A stretch of 64,000 nucleotides of DNA from Lachnospiraceae bacterium (GTDB lineage Bacteria > Bacillota > Clostridia > Lachnospirales > Lachnospiraceae): positions 1-64,000 of the forward strand of contig QXWO01000006.1 in the NCBI GenBank assembly GCA_009911035.1, read 5' to 3'. The position numbers and the translations under genes were made by a program. The notes beneath the pieces were generated by a model. That model did no database searches and was not told the DNA's origin. It saw nothing but the letters and a program-made list of their open reading frames with translations. Positions 61,067-64,000 of this stretch are shown here, piece by piece. Numbering within the stretch: the stretch's first letter is position 1; every line of letters begins with the position of its first letter.

Positions 61067-61780
61067 TTAAAAATAGCTGGACAGGAAGACTAAATCTTCT
61101 GGAGTATCGATATCATAAAGTTCATATTTATCCCGTGCAGGTACGATTTTCACCTGTGCGGGATATTTTTGCGCCAGAAAGGAACCCCCTTTATCTTCCG
61201 GCAGGGCCATCAGTTCCGGGAAATATTCCTGCCCAAAAAGGATAGGGCTTCCTGCAGTATCTTCATATCCAAGGCGGCAGATGGAGCCGGGAAATTGGGA
61301 AAAGGCGTGGATTAAGGTATTCAGGCTTTCAGGGGAAACTAACGGCTGGTCGGCAGGCCAGAAAAGACACCCGGCCAGTCCGGTGCCAGTGACCCGGTTT
61401 CCAATAGATGACTGGCACTGTGTCTGATTTCCTGCTTCAGCAAGGAGTCTGCCAAGCCCCAGCCGCAGGGTATCGTTTTTGCGGGGAAGCTGGTGAAGAA
61501 GAAAAGGGATGTCTTCCATCACGCACAGGCGGGCAATTTCCTCATGCCGGGTGACTACAAGACTCTTTGCAAAGGGAAAGCAGGCGGCTTTTCTGATGGC
61601 ATGGGAAACCAGCGGCTTTCCGTGGAAGTCACTTAAAAGCTTGTTGCCTCCGAAGCGTCTGCCAAGACCGGAAGCCATGATAACGCATCCCACAGGCAGA
61701 AGCTTTTCATGTGCCGCCCAGGAAGATTTCATTGTAGATTCGTATGTTTGCCTCATAGCAGGCATTTCGGTATTTTTCAT
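61067..61780 (-). CDS. MocA-like nucleotidyltransferase
   Basis: Up to 237 residues. The NTP-transferase signature is VIMASGLGRRFGGNKLL, followed by VTRHEEIARLCVMEDIPF, LFWPADQPLVSPESL and ELYDIDTPEDLVF. This matches MocA (molybdenum cofactor cytidylyltransferase) and the YgfJ-like proteins linked to selenium-dependent molybdenum hydroxylases. The start is ambiguous: the frame overlaps the ModE-like gene by 74 bases, and an ATG at 61,732 would reduce that to 26. Confidence 0.78.
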   Translation of the reverse strand: MKNTEMPAMRQTYESTMKSSWAAHEKLLPVGCVIMASGLGRRFGGNKLLSDFHGKPLVSHAIRKAACFPFAKSLVVTRHEEIARLCVMEDIPFLLHQLPRKNDTLRLGLGRLLAEAGNQTQCQSSIGNRVTGTGLAGCLFWPADQPLVSPESLNTLIHAFSQFPGSICRLGYEDTAGSPILFGQEYFPELMALPEDKGGSFLAQKYPAQVKIVPARDKYELYDIDTPEDLVFLSSYF

Positions 61781-62048
61781 AATTCTCCAGGAACTCCTTT
61801 GCCTGGGGGGTGAGACGGCTTCCGCCGCCGCCCCTGCCGCCGGTGATTGTTTCTGTCAGAGGAAAAGCTAAAGATTTTTCCGCCCGCTTTATCATGGAAA
61901 AGGCTTTGGTGTAGGCCATGTTCATGCTGGCGGCTGCCGCTCTTAGGGAGCCGGTTTCTTCAATGGCATGTAAAAGCCGGCAGGGACCTTCCCCGAAAAA
62001 GCGGTTGTAATCGTCATCATATAAAAATACACGTATTACAGATTTCAT
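61707..62048 (-). CDS. ModE-like winged-helix regulator
   Basis: A 113-residue single-domain regulator: LLHAIEETGSLRAAAASMNM, then AYTKAFSMIKRAEKSLAFPL and GGRGGGGSRLTPQAKEFLEN. This is the N-terminal DNA-binding domain of ModE without the molybdate-binding Mop domains, a form common in Firmicutes. The ATG at 62,048 follows GAGG; a longer frame exists without a site. It probably controls the molybdenum genes around it. Metal sensing would need another partner or a site not visible here. Confidence 0.8.
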   Translation of the reverse strand: MKSVIRVFLYDDDYNRFFGEGPCRLLHAIEETGSLRAAAASMNMAYTKAFSMIKRAEKSLAFPLTETITGGRGGGGSRLTPQAKEFLENYEKYRNACYEANIRIYNEIFLGGT

Positions 62049-62097
62049 AAATGTCCTCATTTCTGCGCTGCTTTCTGCGCCTGTCTGCCCGAAAACC

Positions 62098-62898
62098 TTA
62101 TAGCATTTCTGACAAGAGCACCAGCCTTTCTTTTCCCTGGGAATCCTTACACCGGATAAGGGAGAGGGGGCCGTAGATATCTGAGAGGGCTTCCTGCATG
62201 ACGGACAGGCTGTCAATGGCAGGACGAAGGCAGGCGGTACACTTTCCGTCTTTCAGCAAAAGAAGCTGGCTGCAGAAGTCCAGTGCAAGGGCCGGGTCAT
62301 GGAGGCAGATAAGAGCAGCTTTATTTTTGTCCAAAAGGAGCTTTTGCAGCATCTTCATGCCCTGGTATCTGTTATGGAGGTCCAGTGCGCTGTCCGGCTC
62401 GTCTAAAAGGAGAAGAACGGTGTCTTCCACGATGGTCCGTGCAAGGATGCAGAGCTGCTTCTGGCCTTCGCTTAAGGTAAGATAATCGGTGTCTTCCATT
62501 TCCCCAAGTCCCACACTGGCAAGGGCGCTTCTGGCGGCCCGGCGCTGTAAGGCGGAGGGGTTTTGCAAAAGGCCCAGGGAAGGGTTGAAGCCCATCATCA
62601 CCACCTCCAGAAGGGGAAGGGATACATGGATGCCGCTTTTCTGGGGAATGTAGCTTACCCTTTGGGAGAGCTGGCGCAGGGAGAGGCTGCCAAGGGCACG
62701 GCCTTCCAGCGTGCAGGTCCCTTTGTGGGGAAGCTGGCGGCAGATGGCTTTGAGCAGGGTGGACTTTCCGCTCCCGTTGGCACCTAAAAGTCCGGTCACG
62801 GAGCCTTGGGGAAGAGAAAAATTTACATCTGTAAGCACCTTTCTGCTTCCATAGCCGCAGCTTATATTTTCAGCGGAAAAAAAGGGAGAGGTTTTCAT
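62098..62898 (-). CDS. FecE/MolC-type ABC importer ATP-binding protein
   Basis: A 266-residue ATPase. Walker A is GLLGANGSGKSTLLKAI, the signature LSEGQKQLCILA, Walker B VLLLLDEPDSALD and the H-loop LICLHDPALALDF. It belongs to the type II importers that take up iron-siderophores, cobalamin or molybdate. It lies between the FecCD permease upstream and the ModE/MocA genes downstream, all on the minus strand. That context favours molybdate or tungstate as in MolBCA. Confidence 0.85.
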   Translation of the reverse strand: MKTSPFFSAENISCGYGSRKVLTDVNFSLPQGSVTGLLGANGSGKSTLLKAICRQLPHKGTCTLEGRALGSLSLRQLSQRVSYIPQKSGIHVSLPLLEVVMMGFNPSLGLLQNPSALQRRAARSALASVGLGEMEDTDYLTLSEGQKQLCILARTIVEDTVLLLLDEPDSALDLHNRYQGMKMLQKLLLDKNKAALICLHDPALALDFCSQLLLLKDGKCTACLRPAIDSLSVMQEALSDIYGPLSLIRCKDSQGKERLVLLSEML

Positions 62899-62975
62899 AA
62901 GGGCTTATTCCTTTCTGACAGGCAGTAAAGCCATTGGGGCCGGGCAGTATGTTTGCAAAGTATAAAATCTGGCTT

Positions 62976-63947
62976 TCAGTTACGTTTCAACATTAAATAA
63001 AGCAGGAAAGGCACGCCCAAAAGAGAGGTAAAAATACTGACGGGGAGCTCTCCGGCGGTCACACTGCGGGCAAGAAGGTCTGCGGACAGAAGCAGAAAAC
63101 TTCCCAAAAGCCCGCCCAGAAACAGGGTGGGAAAGGAGTTGTCTTTTGTCAGCAGCCGGGCAGTGTGTGGGGCAATCAGCCCGATAAAGCTGATCAGCCC
63201 AGTGAGGCTGATTATGGCGGCGGTCAGCAGGGTTGCCAGAAGGAGGACAAGAAACCGGATTTTTTCCACAGCAACTCCCAGCATCCGTCCCTCCTCCTGA
63301 TCTACGGAAAGCAGGAGAACCTGGCGGCGGAGCAGAAAAATACCAGCCAGACAAAAGAGGCAGAGAACTGCCGTGAAAGGCAGGCGGTACAGGCTGACAG
63401 CGTTTAAGCTCCCCATGATCCAGTACTCAATAGAGGCAAGTTCCCGCTCCGGGTCTGCTGTCAGTTTCAATATCATGAGCAGGGTCTGGGCAAGGGAGTG
63501 GACGGCAATGCCTGCAAGGACAATGGTTCCCTGCCCTGTGCCGGGGGCCAGTCTGGTCAGTGCCAGGGTCAGCGCAACGGCAGTCAGCCCGCCCAGAAAG
63601 GAAGCGGCCGTAACAGGAAATGCCCCAGCAGATAAAAAGAGGATGCCAAAGGCAGCTCCCGCGCTGGCTCCCGAGGAGACACCGATAATATCCGGCGAGG
63701 CAAGGGGATTGTGAAAAACCATCTGATAAACATAGCCGGCTGTTCCAAGCCCGAATCCTCCCAGCAGGGCCATACAGGTTCGGGGAAGGCGCAGGGCCAG
63801 GAAAACTTTCACGGCCTGGGGATCTTCACCGCCTAAAAGAGCAGATGCCAGAGGGTATTTTCCTGTAAAAAGGGAAAGGACCGTCCCGGCCAATATTAAC
63901 AAAAAAGCGGACAGCAGATATTTTTTTACCCGTATGTTTTTATCCAT
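62976..63947 (-). CDS. FecCD-family ABC importer permease
   Basis: A 323-residue membrane protein of about ten spans. Family marks are LRLPRTCMALLGGFGLGTAG, NPLASPDIIGVSSGASAGAA, YWIMGSLNAVSLYRLPF and GLISFIGLIAPHTARLL. The ATG at 63,947 lies six bases after the stop of the binding-protein gene and follows AAGGGG. The closest functional parallel by context is MolB of molybdate uptake, though vitamin B12 or siderophore import cannot be excluded. Confidence 0.85.
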   Translation of the reverse strand: MDKNIRVKKYLLSAFLLILAGTVLSLFTGKYPLASALLGGEDPQAVKVFLALRLPRTCMALLGGFGLGTAGYVYQMVFHNPLASPDIIGVSSGASAGAAFGILFLSAGAFPVTAASFLGGLTAVALTLALTRLAPGTGQGTIVLAGIAVHSLAQTLLMILKLTADPERELASIEYWIMGSLNAVSLYRLPFTAVLCLFCLAGIFLLRRQVLLLSVDQEEGRMLGVAVEKIRFLVLLLATLLTAAIISLTGLISFIGLIAPHTARLLTKDNSFPTLFLGGLLGSFLLLSADLLARSVTAGELPVSIFTSLLGVPFLLYLMLKRN

Positions 63948-63953
63948 TGCCCC

Positions 63954-64000
63954 TTAGCTCCTGTCATAAAGGTTTTCAAGGTCGGGGGTGAAACGGTAGA
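63954..64000 (-). CDS. Substrate-binding protein of the FecCD importer, C-terminal end only
   Basis: The last 14 codons (YRFTPDLENLYDRS) of a gene that runs off the right edge on the minus strand. It sits six bases before the FecCD permease start, exactly where a periplasmic-type binding protein is expected. The rest is outside the window, so the assignment rests on context. Confidence 0.5.
   Translation of the reverse strand, partial: YRFTPDLENLYDRS

Noticed and set aside
1-64000. CRISPR array, tRNA or rRNA genes
   Set aside because: No regularly spaced direct repeats of 25-40 bases, no cloverleaf with TTCGA arm and no rRNA-like conserved stretch were noticed on either strand.

Overview
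The window looks like a chromosomal segment of a Lachnospiraceae-type member of the Clostridia. Strong AGGAGG-type ribosome sites, TTGACA/TATAAT promoters, TnpV and cysteine-rich KTR proteins, large serine recombinases with zinc ribbons, a KtrB/KtrA potassium system, BlaI/M56 pairs and purine/molybdenum genes all fit that family. No rRNA, tRNA or CRISPR array was seen.

Positions 1 to about 28,476 are an accessory region, best read as the right-hand part of a mosaic integrative element. It starts in unassigned DNA. A TetR-GNAT pair and a truncated IS3-family element follow. Next come a four-gene FtsX-type ABC transporter/two-component cassette (2,998-8,039) and two decayed tnpV genes. A TetR-MFS-KTR efflux cassette has a clear palindromic operator. 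A graveyard of element genes (sigma-factor-like 5' end, relaxase tail, large serine recombinase lacking its catalytic domain) leads to a seven-gene minus-strand redox operon (14,915-20,879). That operon is controlled from a divergent LysR gene with a perfect 21-bp palindrome between them. The element ends with an XRE gene, a DnaC-like scrap, a small element protein and three consecutive large serine recombinases (23,230-28,323). Immediately after the last recombinase lies the 3' part of a polysaccharide deacetylase gene without its first catalytic motif, so the element appears to have inserted into that gene. The left end is outside the window.

Positions 28,476-64,000 read as host chromosome: an RsmH paralogue, an XRE membrane protein, a MutS2-like protein with an unusual leader, an ABC-2 exporter, a BlaI/M56 pair, an orphan solute-binding lipoprotein, two tandem charged coiled-coil paralogues, TrpRS, KtrB/KtrA, an AAA/PD-(D/E)XK protein, an rRNA-methyltransferase-like protein, an ASKHA corrinoid-activator-like protein, ProB, YbaK, a macrodomain protein and a second ABC/two-component module. 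The right end joins an NCS2 purine permease to a MocA-like transferase, a ModE-like regulator and a FecCD-type ABC importer. That set suggests molybdate or tungstate supply for a molybdenum hydroxylase acting on purines.

The least explained structures are a roughly 300-bp imperfect palindrome with 43-bp perfect arms at 59,217-59,516, a 26-bp perfect GC-rich hairpin at 36,353-36,410, a leader with a short ORF and two successive terminators before the MutS2-like gene, and an inverted pair of near-identical membrane proteins flanking 38.4-45.2 kb. All functional assignments come from reading the sequence; no database search was run.
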